Notes: a model not told the origin generated them from the letters alone. A stretch of 64,000 nucleotides of DNA from CAZSAK01 sp964605155 (GCA_964605155.1 CAZSAK010000002.1:62001-126000); one strand, 5' to 3'. Counted from the first letter of the stretch, positions 33,891 to 43,422 are shown. Translations and numbers: made by a program.

Positions 33891-34907
33891 ATGACACGCA
33901 GCCCGAAACATAACGGCACTTTCCCACGCCGGCGCATGAGACGCATGCGACGTGATGACTTTAGCCGACGCCTCATGCGTGAGGCAAAATTGGGCGTGGA
34001 TGATCTTATCTATCCCATGTTCATACTCGAAGGCAACAACCAACGTGATGCCGTTTCATCCATGCCGGGGATCGAACGTGTCAGTATCGACGGCCTGCTT
34101 ACAGAGGCCGGTCAGTTGTCGGAACTCGGAATCCCGGCCATTGCACTGTTTCCCGTCACGCCGGAGAACAAGAAAAGCGAAGATGCCCGGGAGGCCTGCA
34201 ATCCGGACGGCCTGATCCAGCGTGCGGTCAGTGCCGTGAAAAGCGAATATCCCGATCTTGGTGTTATTACCGATGTGGCACTGGACCCGTTCACCACACA
34301 TGGCCAGGACGGGCTGATTGATGACAGCGGCTATGTACTCAACGACGAGACCGTCGATGTACTGGTCAAACAGGCACTGTCCCATGCTGTTGCAGGCGCC
34401 GACGTCGTCGCACCCTCGGACATGATGGACGGGCGTATCGGTGCAATCCGTGCAGCCCTGGAAGACGCCGGCCATATCCATACGCGTATCCTCGCCTATT
34501 CTGCCAAGTATGCCTCGAGTTTCTATGGTCCGTTTCGTGATGCGGTCGGTTCCGCCGCCGGCCTCGGCAGCGGCAATAAATATACCTACCAGATGGATCC
34601 TTCCAACAGCGACGAGGCCCTCTGGGAGGTCGGCCTCGATATCGAGGAAGGCGCGGACATGGTGATGATCAAACCGGGAATGCCCTACCTCGATATCGTC
34701 CGCCGTGTCAAGGACCGTTACGGGTTTCCCATCTTCGTCTACCAGGTCAGCGGTGAATATTCGATGGTCAAGGCCGCCTGTGAAAAAGGCTGGCTGGATG
34801 AACGTGCCATCGTTCTTGAGTCACTGACCGCGATGAAACGCGCTGGCGCCGATGGTATCCTGACATACTTCGCCAAGCATGTTGGTGAATGGTTGCAGGA
34901 AGGATAA
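33891..34907 (+). CDS. hemB: delta-aminolevulinic acid dehydratase (porphobilinogen synthase)
   Basis: A 338-residue enzyme joining two 5-aminolevulinates into porphobilinogen in haem synthesis. Schiff-base lysines are in 'LAYSAKYASSFYGPFRDA' and 'MVMIKPGMPYLD'. The metal region reads 'DVALDPFTTHGQDG' (from residue 128), with Asp and no cysteines, so it is the Mg-type enzyme (as in Pseudomonas) rather than the Cys3-Zn type of E. coli. The N-terminal 20 residues are Arg-rich, typical of the arm that builds the octamer. It stands alone, 105 bases after adk. Confidence 0.97.
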   Translation: MTRSPKHNGTFPRRRMRRMRRDDFSRRLMREAKLGVDDLIYPMFILEGNNQRDAVSSMPGIERVSIDGLLTEAGQLSELGIPAIALFPVTPENKKSEDAREACNPDGLIQRAVSAVKSEYPDLGVITDVALDPFTTHGQDGLIDDSGYVLNDETVDVLVKQALSHAVAGADVVAPSDMMDGRIGAIRAALEDAGHIHTRILAYSAKYASSFYGPFRDAVGSAAGLGSGNKYTYQMDPSNSDEALWEVGLDIEEGADMVMIKPGMPYLDIVRRVKDRYGFPIFVYQVSGEYSMVKAACEKGWLDERAIVLESLTAMKRAGADGILTYFAKHVGEWLQEG

Positions 34908-34992
34908 TCATTCAGACACCAAGCGATTGATGATGCGCGCCTTGCGGCATCGATTTCGGTCCGCATCGGCTTGACAGACAACACACAGCAAC

Positions 34993-35038
34993 CTGGGATC
35001 GCTCGTCATATGCCGTGTAAGGTGGCGCCCGATCCCAG
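34993..35038. promoter_or_regulatory. inverted repeat upstream of the phosphate transport pair
   Basis: CTGGGATCG (34993-35001) and CGATCCCAG (35030-35038) are perfect 9-base arms around a 28-base loop, ending 26 bases before the start of the PhoU-like gene. The loop contains CGTCATATG, which resembles half of a Pho box, but the second half is poor. It may be an operator or leader hairpin. Confidence 0.4.
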
Positions 35039-35064
35039 TTCTGATCATTTCGGGGGAACATATC

Positions 35065-35739
35065 ATGTCTAATTACATCTATCGTATGTTCGGTTCATCC
35101 CCGGTACGACCACTGCAACAACACATGGCCAAGGTGCATGCCTGTGTTGCGGAACTGGTACCGTTTTTCGAGGCGGTTATCGATCGTGACCTGGACCGTA
35201 TGGAAGCTATACAGGAAAAAATCGTCGAGCTCGAAAACGAGGCCGATATCCTCAAGAAGGACCTGCGTCTGCATCTGCCGAAAGGGATGTTTTTACCAGT
35301 GTCCAGACATGACCTGCTCGATATGTTGACCATGCAGGATAACCTTGCCAACAAGGCCAAGGATATAGCCGGCCTGATGCTCGGGCGCAATATGTCTTTG
35401 CCGGAAACGTTGGGTTCCAGATTTATCGAATTTATCAAACGCAGTGTAGATGCCTCCGCGCAGGCACAGAAAGCGATCAATGAACTCGATGAACTTATAG
35501 AAACCGGATTTCGCGGCAATGAAGTCAAACTGGTCAACAAGCTGATCAAGACATTGAATTCCATCGAGAACGATACTGACGTCATTCAGGTGGAAGTCCG
35601 CCGCGAGCTGTATGTCATCGAACGTGATATGCCACCTATCGACGTGATGTTCACGTATCAGATCATCCAGTGGATAGGTGATATAGCGGATCTGGCGCAA
35701 CGGGTAGGAAGCCGCCTGCAACTGATGCTTGCCAAATAA
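35065..35739 (+). CDS. PhoU-like DUF47 phosphate transport regulator
   Basis: A 224-residue all-helical protein of the TIGR00153/DUF47 family: 'ELENEADILKKDLRLHLPKGMFLP' region (about 56-79), 'SRHDLLDMLTMQDNLANKAKDIAGL' region and the C-terminal 'QIIQWIGDIADLAQRVGSRLQLML' region. These soluble proteins bind metal clusters like PhoU and are nearly always encoded before a Pit transporter. They are thought to modulate it. The stop is six bases before the pit start, so the two form an operon. GGGGGA lies upstream of the ATG. Confidence 0.93.
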   Translation: MSNYIYRMFGSSPVRPLQQHMAKVHACVAELVPFFEAVIDRDLDRMEAIQEKIVELENEADILKKDLRLHLPKGMFLPVSRHDLLDMLTMQDNLANKAKDIAGLMLGRNMSLPETLGSRFIEFIKRSVDASAQAQKAINELDELIETGFRGNEVKLVNKLIKTLNSIENDTDVIQVEVRRELYVIERDMPPIDVMFTYQIIQWIGDIADLAQRVGSRLQLMLAK

Positions 35740-35745
35740 CAACGC

Positions 35746-36996
35746 GTGGAACATGAATTGACATTCATAGTACTGGCCTGTGGTTTCGGCCTGTTTATGG
35801 CATGGGGGATCGGTGCCAACGACGTTGCCAACGCAATGGGGACCTCGGTGGGATCGCGGGCCGTGACTATCAAACAGGCGGTCGTCATTGCGGGGGTTTT
35901 TGAATTCAGCGGGGCCTTTCTCGCCGGTGGCCAGGTCACTCAGACTATCCGTAAGGGAATGCTGGATACAAGCCTGTTCGCGCACACCCCTGAATTACTC
36001 GTCTACGGTATGCTGGCCTCACTGCTGGCGGCCGGTGTCTGGCTGCTGATCGCCTCGTATTTCGGCTGGCCAGTCTCAACCACACATTCCATCGTCGGTG
36101 CCATCGTCGGATTTGCGGCCATCGGTATCGGCGCAGGAGCTGTACACTGGGACAAGATAGTCTCTATCGTGTTGAGTTGGATTATCTCGCCGCTGACCGC
36201 CGGCATAATTTCATATGCCCTGTTCATAAGTGTCCAGAAACTCATCATCAATACGGATGATCCATTAAGAAATGCCAAACGCTACGTGCCGGTCTATATA
36301 TTCCTGGTCGGGTTCATTATCACGCTGGTAACGTTACTCAAAGGTCTGAATCATATCGGACTGGTCCTCACATCAGGTCAATGTTATCTCATCGCCTTAT
36401 GCATCGGACTGGTCATCATGATCGGCAGTATTATTGTCATCAGGAATATCAGGCTGGACCCGGGGGCCGATCAGTATTTTCATTTTGCCAACGTCGAAAA
36501 GGTGTTTGGTGTCTTGATGATTGTCACGGCATGCGCCATGGCCTTTGCTCACGGCTCCAATGATGTTGCCAACGCAGTCGGACCCATCGCAGCCATCAGC
36601 AGCATCGTTGCAAGCGGGACAGTGGCACAAAAATCGTCACTGCCGGCCTGGATCCTGTTACTGGGAGGTAGCGGTATCGTGATCGGGCTGCTTACATATG
36701 GCCATAGGGTCATAGCGACCGTCGGCACCAGTATCACCGAATTAACGCCGAGCAGAGGATTCGCTGCAACGTTGGCAGCGGCCGCTACAGTTGTCTTCGC
36801 ATCGGGTACGGGATTACCCATATCAACGACCCATACCCTGGTAGGCGCGGTTCTGGGTGTTGGTATGGCACGGGGAATCGCTGCCCTGAACATGCGCGTA
36901 ATCCGTACCATCTTCATGTCATGGATCATCACATTGCCCGCTGGAGCCATCCTTGCGATCATCTTCTTTTTTACTTTAAAAGGGATATTCGACTGA
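35746..36996 (+). CDS. inorganic phosphate transporter, PiT family
   Basis: A 416-residue membrane protein with about ten helices and the duplicated PiT signature: 'GIGANDVANAMGTSVGSRA' near residues 24-42 and 'AHGSNDVANAVGPIAAI' at about 266-282, along with 'GWPVSTTHSIVGAIVG' and 'GLPISTTHTLVGAVLG'. It moves neutral metal-phosphate or phosphate with H+ or Na+ at low affinity. It starts with GTG. Paired with the DUF47 gene, this is the usual low-affinity phosphate uptake unit. aroE follows 23 bases later and may share the transcript. Confidence 0.95.
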   Translation: MEHELTFIVLACGFGLFMAWGIGANDVANAMGTSVGSRAVTIKQAVVIAGVFEFSGAFLAGGQVTQTIRKGMLDTSLFAHTPELLVYGMLASLLAAGVWLLIASYFGWPVSTTHSIVGAIVGFAAIGIGAGAVHWDKIVSIVLSWIISPLTAGIISYALFISVQKLIINTDDPLRNAKRYVPVYIFLVGFIITLVTLLKGLNHIGLVLTSGQCYLIALCIGLVIMIGSIIVIRNIRLDPGADQYFHFANVEKVFGVLMIVTACAMAFAHGSNDVANAVGPIAAISSIVASGTVAQKSSLPAWILLLGGSGIVIGLLTYGHRVIATVGTSITELTPSRGFAATLAAAATVVFASGTGLPISTTHTLVGAVLGVGMARGIAALNMRVIRTIFMSWIITLPAGAILAIIFFFTLKGIFD

Positions 36997-37019
36997 GGAA
37001 TATTTTATATTATTGATAC

Positions 37020-37865
37020 ATGTCATCGCTATTCGACTTTGATGCTCCACCAGACCGCTATGCGGTCATGGGAAATCCTGTTGCACACAGCAAATCGCCG
37101 CTGATACACGCGGATTTTGCCCGCCAGACACGGCAAAGAATGACTTACGAGGCAATCCAGGTTGATGAAGGCGGGCTTGAACAGGCCGTCGGAAATTTTC
37201 AGGCCAATGGCGGCAAGGGGCTCAATATTACCATACCGTTCAAACATGAAGCCTGGGAAATGATGGATGAACGCAGTGCTGCGGCGGAACGGGCGGGAGC
37301 CGTGAACACCATCGTATTCAAACATGATGGCAGCCGTTATGGTGACAACACCGACGGTATCGGGCTGGTGCGTGACATCGTTGACAACCATGGCGGCCAG
37401 ATTGCCGGACAACGGGTACTGATACTGGGAGCGGGCGGTGCGGTCCGCGGCGTACTCGGCCCGATCCTCGAACAGCATCCGCTTGAAATCGTCATTGCAA
37501 ACCGCACAGTCGACAAGGCCGTGGCGCTAGCTGAGGAATTTACCGCCTCCATCCCCGTCACTGCTGGTGGCTATGCTGACCTCGACGAAAAACCGTTCGA
37601 CCTGATCATCAACGGCACCTCCGCAAGCCTGAATGATGAATTGCCACCCGTACCGTCATCCGTCCTCTCCATACGGAGCTGGTGTTATGACATGATGTAC
37701 GGTGACAAGCCGACGATATTCATGCGCTGGGCCATTGATCACGGCGCAGCGTCATGCAGTGACGGGCTGGGGATGCTGGTAGAACAGGCCGCCGAATCGT
37801 TTTACCTCTGGCGCAAGGTACGGCCTGACAGCGCGCCGGTCATCGCGTCGCTCAGAAAATCCTAG
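37020..37865 (+). CDS. aroE: shikimate dehydrogenase (NADP)
   Basis: A 281-residue enzyme reducing 3-dehydroshikimate to shikimate for aromatic amino acids. The substrate site is 'AVMGNPVAHSKSPLIHADFA' (about 15-34, catalytic Lys in SKSP) and 'NTDGIGLVRDI'; the NADP fold has 'VLILGAGGAVRGVLGPIL' and 'ANRTVDKA' with a basic residue for the 2'-phosphate. Its stop overlaps the stop of the ADP-ribosylglycohydrolase gene on the other strand (CTAG, 37862-37865). Confidence 0.97.
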   Translation: MSSLFDFDAPPDRYAVMGNPVAHSKSPLIHADFARQTRQRMTYEAIQVDEGGLEQAVGNFQANGGKGLNITIPFKHEAWEMMDERSAAAERAGAVNTIVFKHDGSRYGDNTDGIGLVRDIVDNHGGQIAGQRVLILGAGGAVRGVLGPILEQHPLEIVIANRTVDKAVALAEEFTASIPVTAGGYADLDEKPFDLIINGTSASLNDELPPVPSSVLSIRSWCYDMMYGDKPTIFMRWAIDHGAASCSDGLGMLVEQAAESFYLWRKVRPDSAPVIASLRKS

Positions 37866-38785
37866 CCCGCTCTTGCCGCCAGTTCCCTTGCGAGTGTCTC
37901 GATGTGCTGATTATTCTCCAGCTTCTGGCGCCAGTCAGGAGGGATCGCCTCGACTCCCAGGTAACCGCCGCACAGTGCACCAGCCATTGCGCCCATGGTA
38001 TCCCGGTCTCCACCGTTTAGCACAGCACACAGGATAGTTTCCAGAAACGAGTGAGGATGTTTTAGAAAACTGTACAGCGCGAACGGCACAGACTGATGTG
38101 CCGCGATACCGCCTCCCAGAGATGCCGCCGCCTCACTGGCGTTGACATCCTGTTCGATCAGCTGGGGGATGCGGGCAAGACTACCCTTGAATTCGGTCGT
38201 CCTCGCAAATACGATCAGAGATTCAATGAACGTCTGCGGAGAGAACGGGCGTTGATTATTCAATCTGATGGTCTGGGCGATCGCTGCGGCCTGCAACGCC
38301 GCACCGTCAATCCCGATCGGATGTGTATGTGTCACCAGGGCGGAATCCTGCGCCTTTTCATAGAGTGCTTCCGATGTGTAATAGTACATCCCCAGCGGGG
38401 CGACACGCATTGCTGCACCGTTTCCCATCGAGCCCTTGCCGTCATAGAGGCGGTGCGCTGCCTCTTGATACTCGATCTCTTCCTCTTCCACCATATTGAA
38501 TACCTGCGGCGGCCCTGCACCATAACCCCGCCATGGTTCTTTCAGATAATGCTGATAAAATGAATCACCGAGATGATGTTGATCAATATCACCGACCTCG
38601 ACCAACGACTCGGCCAGTGCAATCGACATTGCGGTATCATCTGTGTATACCAGCTTTGCACTGCCGTCGACTTCAGACAGTAATCGCTCCCGCTCACTGA
38701 AGCGAAACGCCAGTTCACCAATGGCATCACCCAGCGCGCTTCCCAGCATGGTTCCCTGAAACTTCGAGTGTATATCGATGGTCAT
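37862..38785 (-). CDS. ADP-ribosylglycohydrolase (ARH) family protein
   Basis: A 307-residue all-alpha protein of the DraG/ARH fold. The binuclear Mg2+ site is intact: 'GSALGDAIGELAFRF' near the N-terminus, 'YTDDTAM' (about 47-53) and 'NGGDRDTMGAMAGALCG' near the C-terminus. Such enzymes remove ADP-ribose from arginine or serine side chains or break down related ADP-ribosyl compounds. No partner ADP-ribosyltransferase (such as DraT) or nitrogenase gene is visible, so the substrate is unknown. It is a single-gene unit converging on aroE. Confidence 0.88.
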   Translation of the reverse strand: MTIDIHSKFQGTMLGSALGDAIGELAFRFSERERLLSEVDGSAKLVYTDDTAMSIALAESLVEVGDIDQHHLGDSFYQHYLKEPWRGYGAGPPQVFNMVEEEEIEYQEAAHRLYDGKGSMGNGAAMRVAPLGMYYYTSEALYEKAQDSALVTHTHPIGIDGAALQAAAIAQTIRLNNQRPFSPQTFIESLIVFARTTEFKGSLARIPQLIEQDVNASEAAASLGGGIAAHQSVPFALYSFLKHPHSFLETILCAVLNGGDRDTMGAMAGALCGGYLGVEAIPPDWRQKLENNQHIETLARELAARAG

Positions 38786-38906
38786 TATTTATCGTTGGCG
38801 GTTCCGGTGAAATCTGATATCCCGGTTAACCGGGATAAAATGAAAGAATGTATTAGACATCGATTCATGGCGCTATTCAAGACGTGAGGTTTTCACCTAT
38901 GTTTAA

Positions 38907-40109
38907 CTACTTGCTCACGCCCGGCAATGTCCCGGACTCGCCGTAGCCGGTAAGTTCGACATAACCGAAACCCTTGACACGACGGTCATTATGTATGCCT
39001 TTAAACATAACAGCGCCCTCCCAGTAGTCCACGGAGGCATGGAGTTCCTGGTCAGCGAGCAACGGTTCGATCTCCAGCTCGAGTGATTCACGCGGTATCG
39101 ATAACCACCAGCGAGACGGGTAAAGGATGCTTGTATGAGGGCTGCGCCAGTGCGACAGTGTGCGGATATCAAAATCCCGCGCTGCAAGCGAACGATCTGT
39201 ACCATCGGGATCGATTATCTTGCCGGAACTGAATGGATCGACACTTCCGTCCTTGCGGCGCAATTGATAGGCCATGATGTCACTGCCGTCCGATAATTGC
39301 AGGGCATACCAGTTCCAACCGGTCTGGTCGGCGGCAAGTGACGATGTACCCCATTCACGATCCAGCCAGCTGAGACCAGTTACCTGATAACGATGATTCC
39401 CCGCCTGTATCGTGCCGTGCGTTTCGAGATGCGTAAAGGAATAATAGTAACTGGCGTTACCCGGTTCACTGCTTTTACGGCTCAGGCCTTTTTCACCCTG
39501 CAACACGACGGGCTTGCCCGGCGTGACAGTCAGGTCGATCGCCATATCATCATGCACGGCATGCAGATGTAATGGCCACAGGCCGTCAGATGTCCCTTGT
39601 GCGGACCAGTCGTCGATCCAGACAACGAAGGGTCGTACCGTCGCGCCTGCCAGGCCGAGGGCAACGCGACTGGTCTTTTCAGCATGATAAAATCTGTCAT
39701 CGCCGACATCACTGATGGCAAAATGAGCCATCATTATCTGCCGGGTCGCCCACGCCGAGTCGCGTTTCGGCAGCGTCGGCCTGAGAGCAAAGCGGAAAAA
39801 CGTCAATTGATAACCGAAATGACGGCCTGTGGCCGTTGCAAGATTGCCTGTGTAATACCACCATTCGTGACGATAATCGGTGTGCGGGCCGTGATCCTCA
39901 GGAAATGTAAACGCCCTTGGCGAATATGCTCGCGCGTATCCCGTCGTATCACCCCCAGCCAACACATCGCTGACTGTAATACCGCGTGTTGCCGTGTGTT
40001 GTACCCCATCGAACCAAAACGGATAGATAAAAAGTGTGAATACAGTCAGAAATATCACTGCAATCGCGACAAGCAGGGGAGTAATACCTTGTTGGCGGGA
40101 TTCAGTCAT
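38907..40109 (-). CDS. AttH/CrtC-like lipocalin-fold protein of an ABC exporter operon
   Basis: A 400-residue protein with an N-terminal membrane anchor or signal (about 12-32) and two lipocalin-like barrels. Family marks are 'FPEDHGPHTDYRHEWWYYTG' near residues 69-88, 'LSWLDREWGTSS' and 'GWNWYALQLSDG'. These occur in AttH and in the carotenoid 1,2-hydratase CrtC, but no carotenoid gene is nearby, so AttH is the better name. It starts 11 bases after the permease stop. AttH proteins act outside the membrane with an AttEFG-type ABC transporter; the cargo is unknown. Confidence 0.88.
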   Translation of the reverse strand: MTESRQQGITPLLVAIAVIFLTVFTLFIYPFWFDGVQHTATRGITVSDVLAGGDTTGYARAYSPRAFTFPEDHGPHTDYRHEWWYYTGNLATATGRHFGYQLTFFRFALRPTLPKRDSAWATRQIMMAHFAISDVGDDRFYHAEKTSRVALGLAGATVRPFVVWIDDWSAQGTSDGLWPLHLHAVHDDMAIDLTVTPGKPVVLQGEKGLSRKSSEPGNASYYYSFTHLETHGTIQAGNHRYQVTGLSWLDREWGTSSLAADQTGWNWYALQLSDGSDIMAYQLRRKDGSVDPFSSGKIIDPDGTDRSLAARDFDIRTLSHWRSPHTSILYPSRWWLSIPRESLELEIEPLLADQELHASVDYWEGAVMFKGIHNDRRVKGFGYVELTGYGESGTLPGVSK

Positions 40110-40120
40110 CGACCACCTGG

Positions 40121-42661
40121 CTATTCTTCACTGAGAATACGCTGCGGCATCATGTGTGACAAACGATAGGCGGGATAGACACCCGCAATCAACGCCGCAA
40201 TTACTGCAAGTATCACCGCCTGTAATAACATCGCAGGCTCCAATAATATCTGCATGCTCCAGCCGAACGAGCGCTGGTTGATAACGTATACAAGCACAAC
40301 CGCCAGTATGATGCCCAGCGGTATGGCAAGAACCCCTGCGCTGAAACCCATCAATCCGGTCTGTATTGATGTCATGCCCCAGACCTGACGCGGCGTCAGG
40401 CCGTTGGCGCGCAATACGGCGTATGTATATACCTTCTCGAGTTGCAGGGCCATCAACGCACTCAGGATTCCTATGAAAGCGACCACGATAGCGAGCATGC
40501 GTAACACTGTTGTGATGGCGAAGGTTCGATCGAATATTTCGAGTGAAGCAATGCGCAGGTCCCTGTTTGAACGCACCATGATGGTCTGCCTGTTTGACAC
40601 AGTATCATTGATGCCATCGATCACCGCCTGCGGTTCGGCGCCCGTTACCAGAGATATACCCAGCGAGGTGACATGCCTGTCATTCCAATAACGCTCATAG
40701 ACCCCGCGCTGGATGGTGACCATACCCTGGTCTGACCCGTAATCATAAAATACACCGGCGATTGGAAACGCATGGCGGCCATGATCAGTGCGCAAGGTCA
40801 CGCTGTCCCCTGCCTTGAGGTGGTTATGAAAGGCATACGGCTCGGAGATGATGACGCTGTCATTATGGAAACGCGGCCAGATCATGTCTCCGTTACCCTG
40901 CTTGAATCGGTATGCCCTGAATGCATCCCGACTCATGTCGATGACGTGGAGTTCGGTAATACCGGCAGGGCTTGTGATATCGATGCGCCGTCCCGTTGCT
41001 ATCGATGACACGCCTTTGAGTCTCGACAGGCGTTTGATCAGTGAAGGATCGATAACCGGAGTATTCATCGTATGATTTGCACCCGGTACCGTGATATAGA
41101 TATCCGCACGCAGGTATTGTTCGAGCCACCCTTGCACCGCATCGCGAAAACTGACAATCATGATGCCTACGCCTATGGTAACGGCAACTGCCACCGCGAG
41201 CGCGCCGACTGCGACGGTGGTGCGGCTCAGTGACGCAATCAGTTCGCGGGTGGCCAACCGTCCCAACAGACCCGTCACTACGCCGAGCGGGATCTGCATC
41301 AGCCGCAACAGGACGACCACGGCCAATGGCGTGATGCATATGAATCCGATAATCAGCAGGAACATGCCGCCGTAGCTCAACACCAATGTGCGTATCGGCA
41401 TCCACAACAGCGCGGCCCCCAGCGCCATGATGGCTACACCCGCAAGGACCATGGGCAGCATGATCCTGCGTCGCCGCCGGGACTCGAACATGGAGCGCTG
41501 CATGACGGTGGAGGACGGTGTCCTGGTTGCCGCAATAGCCGGCATCAGGGCGGTTATCAGGGTAACGCCTATTCCCAGAATGATCGCCTTGAGGATTGAC
41601 CATACTGATATCGTCACTTCGGACACGTCGAGAGGGAAATACAGGTCATTGATAGTCCTCGTCACCAGATGTAGCAGACCATGGGCCAGGACAACGCCCA
41701 GTACCAGACCGGCCAGCGTCCCTAGACATGCAATGATCAACACCTCTCGCACGACCATCGTGAATATCTCCTTGCGCACTACCCCCAGTGTACGCAACGT
41801 ACCGATATAGACGCGTCTCTGAATGACTGAGAACGTCATCGTGTTGTAGATAAGAAACAGGCCGACAACCAGCGCCAGCAGGCTCAGACCCGTCAGGTTG
41901 GTCTGAAAGGCATGGGTCATTTGCTGCAGGGTTCGAGTGCGTGTATCCGCACCGATAATGGCTGCGCCTGCGGGCAGCTGCGCACGGATACGAGCTAGTA
42001 ATGCCTCACCCTGAGCACCAGGGCTTATCACAAGGTTGATTCGTGTCAGACGACCGGTGGTACCGACGAGTTCCTGTGCGGTTGCGATATCCGTGAATAA
42101 AATCGTGGCCAAAGCCTGCTGGTTGAATCCATCCCGTGCCTCGATCAGACCGACCAGGATCAATGAGTGTTGTCTGCCGCCAAAGACCACGGAGAACGTT
42201 TCTCCGGTCGTGATCCCCATCGCATCTGCATTCCCGGCCGTCATCAGCACGGTACCTGGTTCGGCAATCAAGCGCCCCGTATCCCCGTTGGTATCCGCGC
42301 CCGGCATATAACGACCGAAACTTACCTCACTTAACGGGTCGATACCAATCAACTGAAACGTGCGTTTTACAGCCGGCACGTCCACATAACCTTCTACGAA
42401 GGGTGTTGTCTGACTGATCCCCAGATCTACACGCAGCTTGCGATACAGCCCTTCGGGTAGTCCCGTTGAGCCGCCGACGATCTGATGGGTGGCGGTACCG
42501 GACAGTGTCTGGGCGGACGAGATAAAGGCTCGACGCGCACTTTCATTGGCAAGGTCGATGGATACCACCATCGCCACCCCGACGGCCACGCCGAGCACGG
42601 CTAACCCGAACTGCAGCGGATGCCGGTATAGATAGCGTACGCTGGCGCGGTTCAGCAGCAC
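40121..42661 (-). CDS. FtsX-like ABC transporter permease, fused double unit
   Basis: An 846-residue membrane protein with an N-terminal helix, a large periplasmic domain, three helices, a second set with another periplasmic domain, and three more helices: two MacB/LolC-like permease halves joined in one chain. The GTG at 42661 is chosen because it follows the ATPase stop by four bases; a longer frame overlaps the ATPase gene. Conserved ends are 'VIQRRVYIGTLRTLGVVRKE' and 'VYTYAVLRANGLTPRQVW'. It would work with the adjacent ATPase as a mechanotransmission-type exporter of lipid or a lipid-linked substrate, with AttH. Confidence 0.9.
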   Translation of the reverse strand: MLLNRASVRYLYRHPLQFGLAVLGVAVGVAMVVSIDLANESARRAFISSAQTLSGTATHQIVGGSTGLPEGLYRKLRVDLGISQTTPFVEGYVDVPAVKRTFQLIGIDPLSEVSFGRYMPGADTNGDTGRLIAEPGTVLMTAGNADAMGITTGETFSVVFGGRQHSLILVGLIEARDGFNQQALATILFTDIATAQELVGTTGRLTRINLVISPGAQGEALLARIRAQLPAGAAIIGADTRTRTLQQMTHAFQTNLTGLSLLALVVGLFLIYNTMTFSVIQRRVYIGTLRTLGVVRKEIFTMVVREVLIIACLGTLAGLVLGVVLAHGLLHLVTRTINDLYFPLDVSEVTISVWSILKAIILGIGVTLITALMPAIAATRTPSSTVMQRSMFESRRRRRIMLPMVLAGVAIMALGAALLWMPIRTLVLSYGGMFLLIIGFICITPLAVVVLLRLMQIPLGVVTGLLGRLATRELIASLSRTTVAVGALAVAVAVTIGVGIMIVSFRDAVQGWLEQYLRADIYITVPGANHTMNTPVIDPSLIKRLSRLKGVSSIATGRRIDITSPAGITELHVIDMSRDAFRAYRFKQGNGDMIWPRFHNDSVIISEPYAFHNHLKAGDSVTLRTDHGRHAFPIAGVFYDYGSDQGMVTIQRGVYERYWNDRHVTSLGISLVTGAEPQAVIDGINDTVSNRQTIMVRSNRDLRIASLEIFDRTFAITTVLRMLAIVVAFIGILSALMALQLEKVYTYAVLRANGLTPRQVWGMTSIQTGLMGFSAGVLAIPLGIILAVVLVYVINQRSFGWSMQILLEPAMLLQAVILAVIAALIAGVYPAYRLSHMMPQRILSEE

Positions 42662-42665
42662 AGGA

Positions 42666-43361
42666 TTACGGTACCGTTCGTTGCGGATGTTCCAACATAT
42701 GGCCGTGTTGCACCTCCAGGATACGGTCGGCAAGTGCCGCGGCCTCCATGCTGTGGGTCACCAGTATCATGGTCATGCGATTCTGCCGCACCAGAGTCTC
42801 AAGCAGTTCCAGTACCTGTCCGCCCGTTTCTGCGTCCAGATTACCCGTGGGTTCGTCCGCCAGCAGCACAAGCGGCCTGCTGACCAGGGCTCGTATGATA
42901 GCTACGCGTTGTTGTTCACCGCCTGAAAGACGATCGGGAAAGCTGTAAAGACGATTGCTCAAGCCAACCTGTTCCAGCAGACTGTGCGCGCCGTGTATCT
43001 GCTCATCATCCAGGCTGGCGTTCAATTCAAGCGGTAAAAGTATATTCTCCTCAACTGTCAGGGTCGGTATCAGGTTAAAGAACTGGAAGATAAAACCGAT
43101 ATGCCTGCGCCGGTAGAGTGTCCGCTCATGTTCCGTATAACGGGTGATATCGACACCATCTATGACAATATTGCCGCTGGTCGGAACATCAAGACCACTG
43201 ATAAGATTCAGCAGGGTTGATTTGCCTGAACCACTCTTGCCGAGGATCGCGATCACTTCCCCCCTATGAATTCGCATGTCGAGATCCCGGAAAATAAGCC
43301 GTTCGCTATCCCCCTCGTGGTATTGTTTGCTAAGTCCGTGTATCTCAATAAGTGCAGTCAT
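42666..43361 (-). CDS. LolD/MacB-type ABC transporter ATPase
   Basis: A 231-residue ATPase with Walker A 'ILGKSGSGKSTLLNLI' (about 39-54), Q-loop 'IGFIFQFFNLIPTLTVEEN', signature 'LSGGEQQRVAIIRALVSRPL', Walker B 'VLLADEPTGNLD' and switch His in 'ILVTHS'. This is the LolD-like class that drives FtsX-type permeases. First gene of the ATPase-permease-AttH operon. It is divergent from the hydrolase gene, with 61 bases shared as promoter space. Confidence 0.96.
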   Translation of the reverse strand: MTALIEIHGLSKQYHEGDSERLIFRDLDMRIHRGEVIAILGKSGSGKSTLLNLISGLDVPTSGNIVIDGVDITRYTEHERTLYRRRHIGFIFQFFNLIPTLTVEENILLPLELNASLDDEQIHGAHSLLEQVGLSNRLYSFPDRLSGGEQQRVAIIRALVSRPLVLLADEPTGNLDAETGGQVLELLETLVRQNRMTMILVTHSMEAAALADRILEVQHGHMLEHPQRTVP

Positions 43362-43422
43362 GGGAGATTACTGAAATCGTGTATCATATAGAGCATCTCA
43401 ATGGATTGGGTATTGGTTAATC

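Noticed and set aside
38907..40109. Reading the CrtC-like protein as a carotenoid hydratase
   Set aside because: No carotenoid genes are in view, and the operon is of the AttH/ABC exporter type.
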